From NCBI GenBank assembly GCA_035771175.1, contig CM069594.1, positions 10,168,620 through 10,232,619 on the forward strand: 64,000 bases of DNA. The letters are read 5' to 3'. The notes under the pieces were generated by a model. That model did not search any database. It saw only the letters and a program-made list of their open reading frames with translations, and had not been told where the DNA came from. The stretch comes from Paratinospora sagittata. Lineage: Eukaryota > Streptophyta > Magnoliopsida > Ranunculales > Menispermaceae. Positions 24,886 through 38,203 of the stretch are shown piece after piece. How positions within the stretch are numbered: position 1 is the stretch's first letter; the number at the start of each line of letters is the position of its first letter. The position numbers and the translations under genes are program-made.

Positions 24886-25415
24886 TGCAAATATGTAGGA
24901 AAATGTGAGTTACATACAAAGTAGGATAAATAGTAAATTGATCGAGATTAGAGTTTGACTCTATGTTCTTAAGACAATTTTGTCTCGCATTGGTACTAAC
25001 GGTCTATTAACGATATTTTCCCAGGATACAATGAATCATTTCTTGTAATAGTAGCACTCCAAATAACAATAACAAAGAACCAATATATGTGTGGTACTCT
25101 CACACTTACAATAACTAAATGAAGAATAATGCAAGTTCTAACATAATTAATTGAATGCCTTTTAGTAGGTATTATTTATACTTGTTGAAAGGGTGCATTA
25201 CAAAGAGACACAATTTGGAAAGTGACACTATCCTATGGACATGATATACATGTTAAGAGACACCATCTAAATAGTCACGTCCTTTTAAATGAATAGGTGT
25301 ATGTGTACAAACACATTCATTTGAATGAATGGGTACTATGTCAATGAGCACACTCATTTAATACACATTTTCATCTTCCCAAATTTTCATTTATCTTAAA
25401 ATGAGATTTCAACAC
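24886..25415. other. Intergenic, no feature recognised
   Basis: AT-rich, with no coding homology or clear repeat boundaries, between the minisatellite and the second putative LTR. Confidence 0.5.
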
Positions 25416-27396
25416 TGTTGCGACCCCCTTCTCAAGGTGACATCATGACTGACACAGAATACCAGATATGCTACACATCGACATACCTAACAACCTGTCA
25501 GCCTAACCTATCATCAAACTTATACTTGTATAATTATTCATATATACACATCTCCAATTTTAATTTATCAAAATTAAAATCTATCATACCACGTATCCAC
25601 AATGATTATTAAATACATCACCACATATATATTCTTCCAGCCATATTTCATAAGACAAACATCTAAGTGATATTATTATACAATATGTAGTGATAATACA
25701 TGTATATATATTACAAAATACAAGACTTAGTTCTAAACTCTCAAAAACACATACATCAGACCGAGAGCGAAAACTAGTCCTCTCGAGCCTTTTCCTTTCC
25801 CTTAATATTTGTACCTGATAAGATTGAGAAATTGGAGTGAGCTACTACAAGCTCAGTAAATATTCTTATCTATGGCATCATATATGCATCAATATAAAGC
25901 ATGACATTTAAATCAAGTAAAACATAAACTTAAACAATGATTTCAACAAATATCATACATATCAATATACCTCATCATCATACACACATTTATGAAACAA
26001 TGTCATCCCCAGTGAAAAACACATAGATCATCTCCCTCCTTCTAGGTAATTGAGCTAATCTACTCCTCATTAGGCACTTATGAGGAGTGTACCGACCTCA
26101 AATTACCCATATATCAATCCTAGCCAATCCTATGTCTAGACCTCCCAACTAGGAATGCACTAGCCATGAGCTCCTCGGTAACTCATCCAAATCTGTTCCC
26201 AGAGGACTCGACCAATAAGAAGCCTACTCATGTCAATGACCTTCTTAAGTAAGTTCAAAGACATGCTACAATTTCTAAAATAATTTCATGATTTCAAAAT
26301 AACAATGCATATAACAACTAACATGCTTATCATTTCACAAACAGTTCATAGTTATTCAATGTCATACATAAGTACCAAAGTAAAAAATACTCACAATTAT
26401 TGTGATCTCTGTCACTCTATCACCAACTAATCAATCAAGCTCAAAATCTAATGTGTTCTTAACCTGCCAACACATGTCAAGGCATTCAATATTGTTTCCA
26501 GCACATCAAACACACTAAACATGTACGATAAATCCAATTTATTGTTCCTAACCACACTAAGTTACCAGCTGAAACTGAAATTCAGCTTTCTACACTAAAA
26601 GTACTCGCATAAACTGCTTTCTATACTAAAAGTACTCACATAAACTATTCATTCATTCACTTACCACAAGTACAAACTTATCAACCTTGAGTAATCACAC
26701 CCAATTTACTTGCACAAACCTGTCAACATTATAAGAATCAAATTGACCCACGAATTTGGACATTTCAAGATCTTCGCCACATTCCCAAACGTCTTCCAAA
26801 TTAGTCAATTTTCATTTATGTTGAACAACTCGAAGAAAATTACAGGATTTTCATGAATACGGAGCTGAAAATCACTTACCTTGCCTCCAAGATCAAAACG
26901 TTATCTTCAAACCCACTTTCTCCTTCGTTCTCCCTTCCTCTGGAAACCAAAACCACCTCAAATGAGCGAGAAAGATCGAGAATCCCCTTTTATATGCACT
27001 CAAATCATCACATCGTCCATTTAAAAAAAATTGTCAGAACAACCAGGAACTGCTCTTCCTTGCGCAGAAACATACTCTGTCTCTGTCACCCACAAGGAGC
27101 GCGCTCCTTGCAGGTTGGGAGCGCGCTCCTCCCTTGTCCAGAACCTAGGACTGGATTCTATCTTAAGGGAGCACACTCCTTCACAATTGGAGCCAGCTCT
27201 TAGTGCCCAAACATGAATTTTTTCATCTTTTTCACCCTAAAGTCCATACCTAGGGTCTCAGTATTCCTACGACACTAGGACACATCCCAAAATCCCCAAA
27301 AAATAGCAATATACCTAGTACGTATATACGTATAAATATGTCATAATATACGTACAAGTCAATGAAAAGGTTTGACTAAAGTTACGGGGTGTTACA
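25416..27396 (+). mobile_element. Putative second solo LTR (about 2.0 kb)
   Basis: It starts TGTTGCGACCCC and ends CGGGGTGTTACA, giving TG...CA ends with a partial inverted match. The interior has GAGTGAGCTACTACAAGCTC at about 25836, a motif style I associate with plant gypsy LTRs, and a TATA-like CCTTTTATATGC near 26987. No target duplication is evident (AACAC versus TACAT), so the boundaries are less sure than for the first LTR. A short repeated GAGCGCGCTCCT motif lies near 27098-27130. No retroelement protein domain is present. Confidence 0.4.
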
Positions 27397-28206
27397 TACA
27401 TCCATATTTTCCAACAAAAATTCTCACAAATTTATTTTTTTTTAAAAAGAAAAATTAGATGATTCAATTCAAGCAATTAGCTGAAAATTACAAACCTAAA
27501 GTAGTGGTAGGAGATTCAAGAGTGGAGGAGGAAGAGGCTCCAACAAAGAGAGAAGAGGTGGGTCACACCAGGAGCTAGGTAGTTCATTGTGGGCAATTCA
27601 TTTAGCAAATTGAGAAGCAACGATGGCGATCGGGCGGTTCTTTTTGGTTCGGGTATTTTTTTTTTTTAAATTTAGGGTTACTCTTTTTACGACGTTCATG
27701 GCATGTCATATTTATTTTTACTAAATACAATTGGTGTCTTCATAAGATGTTTCAATGATGTTATATATCTAGCGTTGTACAACATTATTTTTTTTAACCA
27801 CATCTTCCAAGGAATGTGGTACTTCCCATTTTATGCAACGTTTGCTCACTTAGATGTCGTAAACTTATCACAGGCGCTCATGTCTGTTATCGTATGCATG
27901 TTGTCTTATACCGTTTTTTGTCAAGTGTAATTGACCTCTCTTCTGACAGAACAATTTGATTAGGTTTGTGATGAAGTAGTCTTGTTCACAAGATGAAGCT
28001 AGGCTTTTACTCATAATATTGGTAGAACTATGAAATTAGGTTCATTATCATAAATAGTTGCAAATGTTTTAGCTAAATTTTTTTGATAATCTAAAATTGT
28101 TGGCTAACTCCTTAATTTGATATCAAACACCTCAAGTTGATAAGAAACTTACAAGATAAAGGCAGCAATATGATGTCATCAAAGATATTCCAATACCTAA
28201 ACTTAA
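27397..28206. other. Intergenic, no feature recognised
   Basis: No coding homology was recognised. A GA-rich patch lies at 27510-27570 and a T-run at 27658-27668. Open frames here are short and compositionally biased. Confidence 0.5.
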
Positions 28207-28282
28207 CAACAACAAGAAAACATCCTCAAATAGCTTTGAGGATGTTTTTCAAATGTCCTTATAGGGCAATTTTCTTGTTGTG
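28207..28282. mobile_element. Tiny hairpin MITE with CACTA-like ends
   Basis: The left end is CAACAACAAGAAAA and the right end, in reverse complement, is CACAACAAGAAAA, close to the CACTACAAGAAAA terminus of CACTA elements. A second inner hairpin (CATCCTCAAA / TTTGAGGATG) is nested in it. 76 bp in all. It may be an independent mini-element or mark the left edge of the CACTA element to its right. Confidence 0.45.
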
Positions 28283-28795
28283 TGTAAATATATAAGAATC
28301 AAAATAGTTAGCGTGCCTTTGTTATAAGAATCAAAAAGTTTTAGCAACGATCTTATTTTCGTCGCCAAATATAACATATGGCGACGAAAGTTATGATGCG
28401 GCCGCGGATGTTAATGAGAGATGAAACAATTAGTGATGAATTTAGTTTTGTAGTCAGATTAAATGGTTTGTTCACGAAAAATTGATGTTTCTCTACCACA
28501 GCAACAACGACCAAAATTTCCTCACTAAATATATCGTTTAGCGACAAAAAAATAGTGACAAAATGTGTCGTCGCAGAAACAGGCAAAAATAAACTCCAAT
28601 TTTATTTTATTTTTTAGAGTAAATAAATTCCAATGTTTTATACCACTGCCAAATCTTTCCCTCCTTTTTTTTTAGTTACACCCTATTTTCACTTTTTACT
28701 TTTGCCCTAAATCTTTCACTCTTCTCTTTTTACTATTTTATTTTTTACTGTTTCACCATTTTTCTTGCATCGTTACTTGCACAATGTGAAGGAGA

Positions 28796-28862
28796 AGAGC
28801 TCGCCGGTGTCAAGGGGAATAGCTCACCGGCGTCAAAGGGAATAGCTCGCCGACGTGGAGGT
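28796..28862. repeat. Short tandem repeat, about 23-bp unit
   Basis: Two complete units and part of a third share AGCTC(G/A)CCG(G/A)(T/C)GT. The best match is between AGCTCGCCGGTGTCAAGG and AGCTCACCGGCGTCAAAG. It is the most GC-rich spot of the CACTA interior. Confidence 0.6.
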
Positions 28863-30494
28863 AAAACTCTTTTCTTTGTATTTGCATCATATTATCTTTC
28901 AATGTTTCAATGTTTCATTTCTAGAACTTGAGAGAGCGGAGAGATTTGAAGCTAGTTTTTATTTTATTTTTTCGTAAGATTTTAAATCCCTGATTTTCAT
29001 TCATTTAGAAAAGAAGAACAAGAAACAGAGAGGTCATGGTTATAACTGCTATGAAGAGTATAAGAACAAGAAATACTCATTAAAAAATAAAAACTGGTTT
29101 TTTTCATGTCAATTTGTGATTTTTAATGCCATTTTTAGTGTTTTTTTTTTAGCATCCATGAAAGGTCATCATCATATATTTATTCTTGGTTACTGATTTT
29201 TGGAGCATCCACAAAAGACTATATGAAATTTTTAATGTTATTTTGCTCTCTACTCTGTTTGTGCTTTTTTTTTCTATCTTTTTTTTTTTTGGCTTTCTAA
29301 TTTTTGGAACATTAATCGTTAACGCCATTTTGCCCTCTATTTGTCCGTTTTTATTTTTTTTATTTTTTCTATCTTCTTATTGCTTTATTTTGATGTAGCT
29401 TTGTTTTATTTGTTTTCGATTTTTTTTGGCTTTTTTTTTAATCATTTTTTTTTACTTTGTTTTGTTTTGATATCATATTACATTTGTATCTGTATGGATT
29501 TTAGATGTTTGTGCATTTTTTTTTTGGCTTTTAATGAGATATCATATGAGGTGCTGTTGGCCTTTTTTTTTTTTGGCTTCCATTTGATGTTATAATGGTT
29601 TACCAATATATCACATTCTCATTTATTTTTATTTTTATTTTCAAAACATTCTCATATTATTTTACTTAAATAAATAATGAAACGAGAACTTGAAATCGGA
29701 TTGTATTGAAGAAGTTTTGGGTAAGTATAGTATTTTCTAAGAGAAGGTCTTGATTTATTAATTTTATATTTTAATAAAATATAATGAAATTTATTAATGT
29801 TGTGAGTAGCCATGAGTGTTTCAGATTATTACAATTTATTGTTCATTTCACTTTTCTTTAAGTGATTGTTCTCTTACAAGTTTCCTCTAAGTATTATATT
29901 TTTTCTTAACATATTAATTTCTTACATCTATGTGTTTTATTTGTCTTTGATGGCTTTTAGGTGTGTATATAAATATGTGTGTGGAAGATTCCATTATTAT
30001 GAACTATTATTTAATATTAGATATTTATATAATTATGAAAAATGATGGATTCGGCTACACACATTTTTTTTTAAATGCATCATGATTTTGACCGTAGACC
30101 CGTTTAAGCATGACTTTATGTTATTTATTGCTTAACTCACTTGGCCAATAATGAACTAAACATTCACATCTAATATTTACACTTGAGTTATTGAAATACA
30201 TATTGGATGGTCTTAGAATGTACTTTTTTATATTGTAGTTTGTTGCCTATGTAATATTGTTCCATATATTAATGTAATTACCTTGTGTGGAGAACCAAGG
30301 GGAGATGCTGCCGCCGAAATTTCTATGGACATGGAGCCATTAGTTGGCAACAATCTTTAGTTTACACTATATATTATAGGATGGATAAGAATTAGATTAC
30401 TATTCCCATTTAATTGAAGTTGAAAACCTTGATTTAGTTTCTTATGAAGTGTGTTTTACCTTGTGTCATTTGTAGAGAGTTTAGAGACCAACTG

Positions 30495-30761
30495 ATGGAT
30501 AAGAATTGGATTACTATACCAAACAGGGGTAGTAAGCAATATTTTGATGGGGTTAAAGCTTTTCTCGCCTTTGCTACAAACCATATGGGAATTGAAGATA
30601 AAATTCGTTGCCCCTGTAGAGATTGTCTAAATATATGTGTACGTTCACTTAATGAAGTTGAATCCCACCTCTACTTTTATGGGATGTCAAGGACATGTAC
30701 ATGTTGGGTCCATCATGAAGAAGAACCTAATCTGAGGGAGTACTTGCGTGATAATCACTAA
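30495..30761 (+). CDS. Transposase-associated domain fragment of a CACTA transposase (88 aa)
   Basis: It begins MDKNWITIPNRGSKQYFDGV, followed by KIRCPCRDC and ESHLYFYGM, then WVHHEE. This is the pattern of the N-terminal transposase-associated domain (Cys-containing, CPC..C with a downstream H) of plant En/Spm TNPD proteins. The ATG at 30495 fits the usual MDK(S/N)W start, 12 bp after an AG-like splice context at about 30476. The downstream catalytic Transposase_21 region is absent, so it is a stranded first exon rather than a working transposase. Confidence 0.65.
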   Translation: MDKNWITIPNRGSKQYFDGVKAFLAFATNHMGIEDKIRCPCRDCLNICVRSLNEVESHLYFYGMSRTCTCWVHHEEEPNLREYLRDNH

Positions 30762-30934
30762 GATGTAATCATCTTGCACATACTTGTTCTGCAACATACT
30801 TAGCATTGGGAGGTTATATACACATCCATAGATATTTATGAGAATTATAAAATATAATCATCTTCATTTTTGTATATTTTGGTAAAGTTATGCACTTATC
30901 AAATTCACTTGATAATTATTTTTACCATCAACAG

Positions 30935-32496
30935 GGTCCACCAGCAATACAAAACTCAAGAGAAAAAAAATAAGGAGACTTCAACTAGAAAAAATAGTGC
31001 AAGCAAATGGTCGTGTGCGGCTAAATATTTATAAATAAAACCAATATGCAGCAACTCCTCCATGTTTGTATCAGAATGTGAAATTAAAGTGAGGTCATTT
31101 GCTCCATTGAGGTATGATAAGTGGCGTGATATCCCAAAGGATAATAAGAAAATAATGTATCAACGCATTTGGGTATGAAGTGCATTTTATCTACCTTTTG
31201 TTATTGCATGATATGAAATTCTTTTACAAATTGCATTATATGACATTAGATAATTGTGAAGAGATATGTGACAATTATTATGTGACATTGTACTAACAAA
31301 TGCGTTAAAATGCGGCAGAATAAATTTGAAATTGATTTATCCATCCCACGTCTACAAATGCATTAATGATTACATGGCTTTAAGGTGGAGTGATTATTGA
31401 GGTGACTTACGAAAAATACGTCAAAAATTTCCTACCATGGAAAAGGCAGAGGAACCTCGCTCCAAATACTTGAAGCATATCTCCCCTGAAGATTGGAAGT
31501 GGATGTACGAGAAGACTAATGATGAAGCTTACAAAATATGTATTACTAACTACCTATACATAGTGTGAATATGTCATATAAATCTATATTAATACTAATA
31601 TTCTGACTATGTAGGAGAAGTGTGCCACAAATGCAAAGGATAGAGCGAAAGTAGAGACACCGCATTGTTCAGGATCAAGATCATTCTTACGGTGTCGAGA
31701 GTCCTATGTAAGTGTTGCATTGTGGTAAACTTTATGTGAAATGCTAAATCCCTTCAATTAATGGATGATATGTACTTTTTTTGACATAGCAAAACCTTGA
31801 GACTGAACAAGAACAATCTCGCATTGATTTCTATGAAGAATGCTATCAAAGCAAAAAGAAAAATGTTTGGATGTCTGAGAAAGCTGAAAAGAATCATGTA
31901 AGGAATCTTATACATCACTATGAGATTGAAGGATCTTGTTTGATCATTTTTTTTTTTAGATTTATAATTAATCTTATATTTATGTTGCATTTACTTATCA
32001 TATAAGGAATCTTATATATCACTAACAAAGAAAAATGTTGGAAAAGAAAGATCAACTACAAGCATATTTGGCAAGTGGGAAAAACTCTACCCCAGGAAAC
32101 AAAGATGTTGTCAGAGAAGATGTACTTTCTTACTCTTTTTTTTTTTTTGTCATTCCATTTAGCTTAATTATGACAATACTAATATGGTGTTCAATGATAG
32201 ATCTTAGGGCCAAAATCTGGTTACATAAGGGATCAGGATATGGGCCTAAGCCATCGGCACGAGCCACTTCACATGTAGTCCCGCCAACGCAACCAGTAGA
32301 AGATGACATGAGAAAGATGTACCAAGAGTCTCAATTGAAGATGAATGAACTAATTAAGTCCAATTGGGACTTGGTGGCCAAGAATGTTTTCTTAGAGAAT
32401 AGATTGAAAAACTTCAAGGATACCGTTGCAAAATTGAAAGTAATGTCAATGCCACCCGATATTGAAATGACTGAAACACCTGACTTTGAGGATTGA
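30935..32496 (+). pseudogene. TNPA-like CACTA protein (plant transposase Ptta/En/Spm, Transposase_24 type)
   Basis: Exon-like blocks are separated by GT-AG introns. About 31080-31173 gives VRSFAPLRYDKWRDIPKD; about 31319-31540 gives NKFEIDL and EDWKWMYEKTNDEAYK; about 31617-31707 gives NAKDRAKVETPHCSGSRSF. About 31791-31899 gives SRIDFYEECYQ, about 32029-32119 gives KKDQLQAYLASGK, and 32205-32496 gives GSGYGPKPSARATS and a coiled-coil-like KMNELIKSNWDLVAKNVFL. Order and motifs fit the DNA-binding accessory protein of CACTA elements. Stops in the first two blocks (for example near 31044 and 31365) suggest decay, or that my exon edges are wrong there. The last block is intact and ends at TGA 32494. 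Confidence 0.6.
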
Positions 32497-34197
32497 TCAT
32501 TTATCGTAAGTATGATTTTATAATTAATTGCAAACAAGTTTATTTTCTATTAAAGTTGACTTAATGTTTGTGATTTATTTAACCTACATGCTTTAATGAA
32601 GAATGTCACGTGCACAAAGTAATACATGAGATAAAGTAAGGCCAAGTGTCGATAAGTTGGAATCATGTTAGTGCAATTAGATGTTGTACAAATTGTATAG
32701 TGTTTGTCATTGTTGTTTTATTTAATCTCTATTTTCATTGAACAAGTTGTATTTAAAAAGATTAGTGCAGTAAAGTAAGAGACACTTGATTATTAATCAA
32801 CTTATTAATTGTTGAGAAGAACTAGACCCGAGAAGTGCTACTTTATTTTTATTTAAGTATGACTTTACTCTATGGTCCATACTTGTATAGTAATGGTAAT
32901 TATTGTTTTATCTAATCTCTTATTTCACAAAAGTTAAATTAAAACGTATGTTTTGTACATTAGTTTTTGACAAAATATGAATGGAGATGTTGAATTTTTT
33001 TAATTTTTTTTTTTCCAGAGAAGGATGATAAATGAAGGCCATAATATTATGATGAAGATGTTCATTTATGAATTCATTCTGATGACAAACTTATTTTAAC
33101 CATGACTTCATTTTGATGAAAAGATAGTTGGATTTTTGTTTATATCCAACTATTTTACAAACTTTATCATATTGTGTTGATGATTTTTTGTCATATTTTG
33201 ATGAATATCAAAGATTTAGTAATAGTTGGGTTTTTGTTTGTATCTAACTATTTCACAAACTTTATCATATTATATTGGTGATTTTTTGTTATATTTTGAT
33301 GAATATCAAGTATTAAGTAATTACTTCGTATAGTATTTTCTAAGTTTTAATTTGTTTTATGTAACAAATATTGATTTATAGGTTGTACGATAAATTTAGG
33401 TTTTTAGTCAATAAGGGAGGCCATGAATTACCCTATTAAATTTTTTCGTCGTCAATACCATTTAGCGACAAATATTTGGTCACTGAAATTGAACAATGAC
33501 GAAATAAAATAGCAAAATACCATTGAATGTTTCGTGTTTCGCGACGCATTTATTATTGTAGATAAAAACATTATGGTACGATTAAAATCTCGTTGCAAAT
33601 GTAAAACAACGACCATAATTTCATTTTTGATACTCAATAATGACAAAATTGTTTGTCTCCAAATACCTCTAATGATGATATTATTGTTGCTAAAATGTTT
33701 TGGTGACAATTACTATAGGTTGACAATAGAATTATAAATGGTGCTTAAATAGCTTTTGCAACGACTTATTTTGTCGTGGATACTATAGATTTATTGACTA
33801 AATTTTTTGCGTCGCTAATTATAATTAAGGACAATATTTAAATTGTAGTCCAATTATATCTATTTTCGTTGCTAAGCATATAATTGCGTGACGACAAACA
33901 ATTTCGTTGCTATTGATCTTCTGTGACGGAGATACGACAATGAACGGGTGACGAAATTCGTTTCGTCGTCGAAAATCATTCGTGATGAAAACTATATTTT
34001 TAGCAACAATCTATTTTGTCGCTAAATACCCTCCACCTGTAGTGGCATTACATTTATAATTAAGTATTAATGACAATTTCACATGCAAGTCTTGTGATGA
34101 CGTGCTTTTCCATGTATTTGGTCATGCATGATCTAGAATACGCATGTGCAAAAGTTTGCCATTACGAATTAAAAACATTAAAATTTTATCAATGCTA

Positions 34198-34510
34198 TTT
34201 AACCCAACTCAACTAAGCTTTTTCCAACTATATGGGGTTGGTCACTTTGTTATATCAAGGATTAGGTCGACATTTAAATTATAATTAATCATATCTTTCT
34301 TAATGATTTCTTTCTATGTCATTTTAGGTTTTTCTTTACCTCTATTGGTATTGTAGATTGATAATATGCCACTTTTCTTAACGAGAGTTGTTAAAGGTCT
34401 TTGATATATAAGTCTAACTCATTTTAATTCTTTTCTCTCATATTATTCGTACTATTTCTCGAATATGTTTGTTTCTAATTTGACCTTTTAATATTTTATC
34501 AATTAAAAAA
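34198..34510 (-). repeat. RTE-type LINE 3'-end remnant, reverse orientation
   Basis: It begins CCCAACTCAACTAAGCTTTT, then ATATGGGGTTGGTCAC, which is the reverse of the widespread plant RTE/SINE 3' end. It continues with TTTAGGTTTTTCTTTACCTC and TCTAACTCATTTTAATTC, the reverse of the terminal RTE coding region. It is highly mutated and lies just right of the CACTA end. This is a family-resemblance call. Confidence 0.45.
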
Positions 34511-36975
34511 ATAATTAAATGTAAACTAAACATTTTAATTTAATTTTACAAAGTAATGATATATATTGTAGTTACTACAAGTGCACGAGCTTTGCACATG
34601 AAAATCATAAAATTTTCAAGTTTTAAGATTTTTTGGGCATAACTTTTTTGAAAAAAATGTAATACACTTTTATTAATGAAACTAAAAAGTTAAAATTATT
34701 TTCTTTATTTCAAATAAAAAAGGTAAATAAACATAAAATATTATAATTAAAAAGGGAAAAATTGAAAAATATTAACTTAAGCCTTTAAAACTGATGGAGA
34801 GGTAAAATATAGTGGAAAAAGTTAATTGATTAAATTAACAATATCCTTTATCATTAACATAATATTCTAAAGTTAAAATAAAATTTTAAGAGCATTTATG
34901 AAAATATGACAAAAAATTTAGCATTACACAATATGTGTGTGTGTGTTAATGAGTGCCCTTGATAATTATAGGCCCTTAAAATTGCGTGTCTTTGTTTTAA
35001 TAATTCTATAAAAAGAAATTGTACAGAGAACACTAAAAAGAGATTTTAGAGAATGCATTGTGGACACTAATTGAGAAAGACTTCAAGAATCGATTGAGAA
35101 TAAACTGTTTTCCCTACAATACTTGATATTTTAAAAACTTACACATTTTTTAGTTCACATTTTGAGATTAATTGAGCTTAATTTCATGATTTAAGTTGTG
35201 AATTTTGATTAATTGAGACTATGATTAATTATTAATTTTGTAGGGAATTAGAGAGATTAGTGGCAAAATGGTAAATATGCACTAATGGTGGATTCAATTG
35301 GGTTTAGGATTGATGCATGCACAATAAAAATCACATGGGTGTGTTATGAGACAACAAAAAGATTCCCCGACGCAGGGTTTGATCACTTGCTCATTTAAAC
35401 ATTTAATGAGAACTTTTTGAGTAAAATGAAAAAATTAGAGAAGTGAACAAAAAAAATCCTAGCTCTCATTTTTGGTTTTGGAGGTACACAAGAGAGCTCA
35501 AGAGTTCATTAATAGTGATGGCCGTGGCACTTTAAATCAAAAAAAGGGAGGAGGATTGAAGTTGGAAAATGGCGGCCATGCATGATGAGCATTTCTTACT
35601 TTCTTTTTTGGAATTTAATTGTCTAATTTGAATGTGAACATATTGATGGAATCTTGATTTCACCCCTGAATTTGAGCTTAATTTTGTTTGATTCACATGG
35701 TTTTTATGTTAATTTCATTATTATCTTTCATTTCATCTTCGGGCTAGCATTAATGAACTAAATTGTTTGATTAGGGCTTGAAGTAACTTGTGAGATTTTG
35801 CATAAATTTCTAATTGTAATGGTTGTATTTGTTTCTTACTAATTAAGTTTGCATTTTAGTTTTTTAATGCATTTGAATGCTTGATCACTATTCATTTGAA
35901 TTTGAAATAGTGTGTTAAGGACTCAAGGTGACTCCGCTATGTGTTCGATGAAATGCAAACCATAGATTTTATATAGGATAAAGATATACTCGTATGATCT
36001 ATGGTCTAAATTGAATTGCCATAGACCTTAATGACTTTGTCAATGTTCTAATTTTCATCGAGAGAAAATTATCGTTTGGAGAAACTTTTAATATTGCTTA
36101 AAAGAGAATATTATTGAATATATTAGGGTCATTCAACCTTTGATTAGGACAGCTACATAGATTATCATGAAATTGGAAATTCGTGCATATTAATAAGTGA
36201 AATCATAGCCATGTTTGAAACTTTTTAGTTCAATCCAAATTCCTTTGTTTTCTATCTTCGATTTTCTGTCGCATTTTAATTCGATTTTTTAGTATTTTAG
36301 CATAATTTTCATTAATTATTTAGTCGCTTTATTTAGGTATTGGACAACCAATGTAAAATTTGTTAGATCAACATGTATATACTAAATCCTACTAAAGAGT
36401 AGGACTAGAATGTAGCGGGAAGTAAATTCATGTAGCACTCTATGTAGTTGGGAAAAAAAGTTAGTTGATTAGTGCTGCATTGAGTGGTACCATTATTTTG
36501 GATTTCTTTTCTATTTTTGAACAGAAACCCTATAAAACTCATCCTCTTGCCAGTGAAAGGAGATCTGAGCTGATCAACTTCCAGATGACCAGAGATACCT
36601 CTACTGCATGCTAACGTTTTTAGAATTTGTATCAACTAATTAATTAACCAATTTACTTCTCAAAAAAGAAGAAAAAGAAAACACTACCATAACTTCAAAA
36701 GAAGTTCCATAATTGTCACACTTCAAAAGGATCATGGCTGGTACACATATACAATCCATATAATAATCTCAAATATACAAGGTATATACTCGTATTAGCT
36801 GACCCACAAACCAAGAGGAAGCACACACACACATCTCGTTATTTTATCAAGAGGCAATAAAACAATATCTCAAACCCTGTGTACGTATAAACACGTGAAA
36901 AAAAAAACCAATAAAGAAAACAAAAATCAAAACAAAGCAGCAGCAAATGTCGAACATATATATGCGATGCTAGCT
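34511..36975. other. Gene-poor AT-rich stretch, no feature recognised
   Basis: No coding homology, RNA gene or transposon end was recognised. A (GT)n run lies at about 34930-34946. The last few hundred bases (about 36660-36975) probably include the 3' UTR of the minus-strand gene that stops at 36976. Confidence 0.55.
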
Positions 36976-37874
36976 TTAGAGAAAAATAAAGCAGTCCAAG
37001 GAGATGAGAGGGTTATCAATATCATCAGCAAGAAGATGATCAGAATTCATCAATTCTAATGGCTTATCAGACATAACTCCTCCGCCACCTGCAATATTAC
37101 TATTTCTATCGATTAATCCAGGAATATCAATATGGTGCTTGCAAGTCTCTATTGATCTCTTCAATACCCTCCCAAGATCATCCTCTCTCGACACACGATT
37201 CTCCTTGTTCCTCTCTGAAATCAATGGCGCCGCATTCATTGCTTTTCTCTTAAAATCCCCTTTCTCAAGAATATCATGATGTTGCTGCTGATTATTCTTT
37301 GTTGAAATTCCCTTGTTTATTGCTTGGTCTCCACTAATATTGCTATATCTGAGACTCGGAGAAGGTGACAAAGAACTCAAGTTTCTCCTGGAATGATTAA
37401 GGGAATTTGAAATGCAAGTAGTAGTACTAATACTTGTAGGCTGCTGATGAAGTAGTAGTACTCTTTGATGATCAGCTTCACCTGATCTCCTGAAGCTCTT
37501 TTGCCGAGTAAGATTTGGCGAACAAGCACGAGCCCTCTTCTGTGATGTCAATGCTGAAGCTTGTGCTCGCTGTATCAATGGCGATCTTGACTTGGGTGCT
37601 GCGTTAAAGTTCGATTTTGGTGGCGCAGCGGCAAGAGTACTACACTTAGTAATATCAACTGATGAAATTAAATGTGGGTTTTCTCTAGCACAAGACCTCA
37701 AGAACTCATTTGAGAAAGACCGGTCTTTCGAGATTGAAGTCGAAGAAGAAAATGACGGCGACGACAAGGATGACGGCGGGGACTTGGTGGAAGATGAAGT
37801 AGAATAAGAACTAGTAGTGAAAGTGGTAGTGCAAGAAGAAGATGAAGAAGAGGGAGAGGGAGAATTTGGTATTG
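36976..37874 (-). CDS. Host gene 2, 3' part of the split gene
   Basis: This continues the frame of 43356-43182 and ends at TAA 36978-36976. The joined coding length is 175 + 899 = 1074 nt (357 aa) with no other stop. It first encodes a Ser/Thr-rich stretch, then the conserved-looking SFSNEFLRSCARENPHLI, SQKRARACSPNLTRQKSFRR (basic, possibly a nuclear or phosphorylation region) and EDDLGRVLKRSIETCKHH near the C-terminus. It resembles uncharacterised plant Ser/Arg-rich proteins that combine an MGxC N-terminus with an ARENPHL motif, but I cannot assign a role. The first ATG-like start within this half would miss the N-terminus, so it is not a separate gene. Confidence 0.75.
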
Positions 37875-37879
37875 CTAGT

Positions 37880-38190
37880 TGAAGAAAAAATTACAGAGAG
37901 GAAGGTTGAAGAAAAGGATACAGAGAGGAACCAATGAATATTAGAGAATGATTTTTCTGTATATTGAGAATTGCTTGATTACATGTCTAACATATATAGG
38001 CTATTTTAGTTACACATATTATAGAAAGAATGCTAATATCTCTCTATTACAATCCCTAGAATAATGCTAAGCCATATATACAAATCTCTTAATTATAGAA
38101 AGAATGCTAATTTCTAGAATAATGCTAAATATATACAAATCTCCTAATTATAGAAACATGCCATATAATTAGGAGATAAATCCGACAATA
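37880..38190 (-). repeat. Copia-1 3' LTR
   Basis: 311 bp, apparently identical to 42871-43181. In element sense it begins TATTGTCGG and ends TTTCTTCA. An internal duplication repeats TATAGAAAGAATGCTAAT and AGAATAATGCTAA with TATATACAAATCTC. Confidence 0.95.
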
Positions 38191-38203
38191 CTCCCCCTCA
38201 AGC
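38191..38203 (-). other. Copia-1 polypurine tract
   Basis: In element sense TTGAGGGGGAG lies immediately before the 3' LTR, where it would prime plus-strand DNA synthesis. The gag-pol stop codon overlaps its upstream side (38198-38200). Confidence 0.85.

Larger units (their letters stand above)
28300..34044 (+). mobile_element. Defective CACTA (En/Spm) element
   Basis: The right end at 34044 reads inward CACTACAGGTGGAGGG, the CACTA terminus. Subterminal DNA on both sides is full of short repeats around GCGACGAAA and TTTAGCGAC in both orientations (about 28335-28570 and 33440-34030), as in plant CACTA elements. Inside are a transposase-associated domain (30495-30761) and a TNPA-like gene (about 30935-32496). 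The large TNPD transposase core is not present. The left terminus is not clearly resolved; a start near 28300 is my estimate. Confidence 0.7.

Noticed and set aside
29186..29595. Phe-rich hydrophobic open frames
   Set aside because: T-rich low-complexity DNA within the CACTA element; no membrane-protein family resemblance.
31754..31990. Minus-strand 78-aa open frame in the CACTA element
   Set aside because: A shadow of the TNPA-like exons on the plus strand with AT-biased composition.
36976..37767. Stand-alone 263-aa gene starting at 37767
   Set aside because: The start would be TTG. The frame is the continuation of the MGSC gene at 43356 once copia-1 is removed, so it is the 3' half of a split gene.
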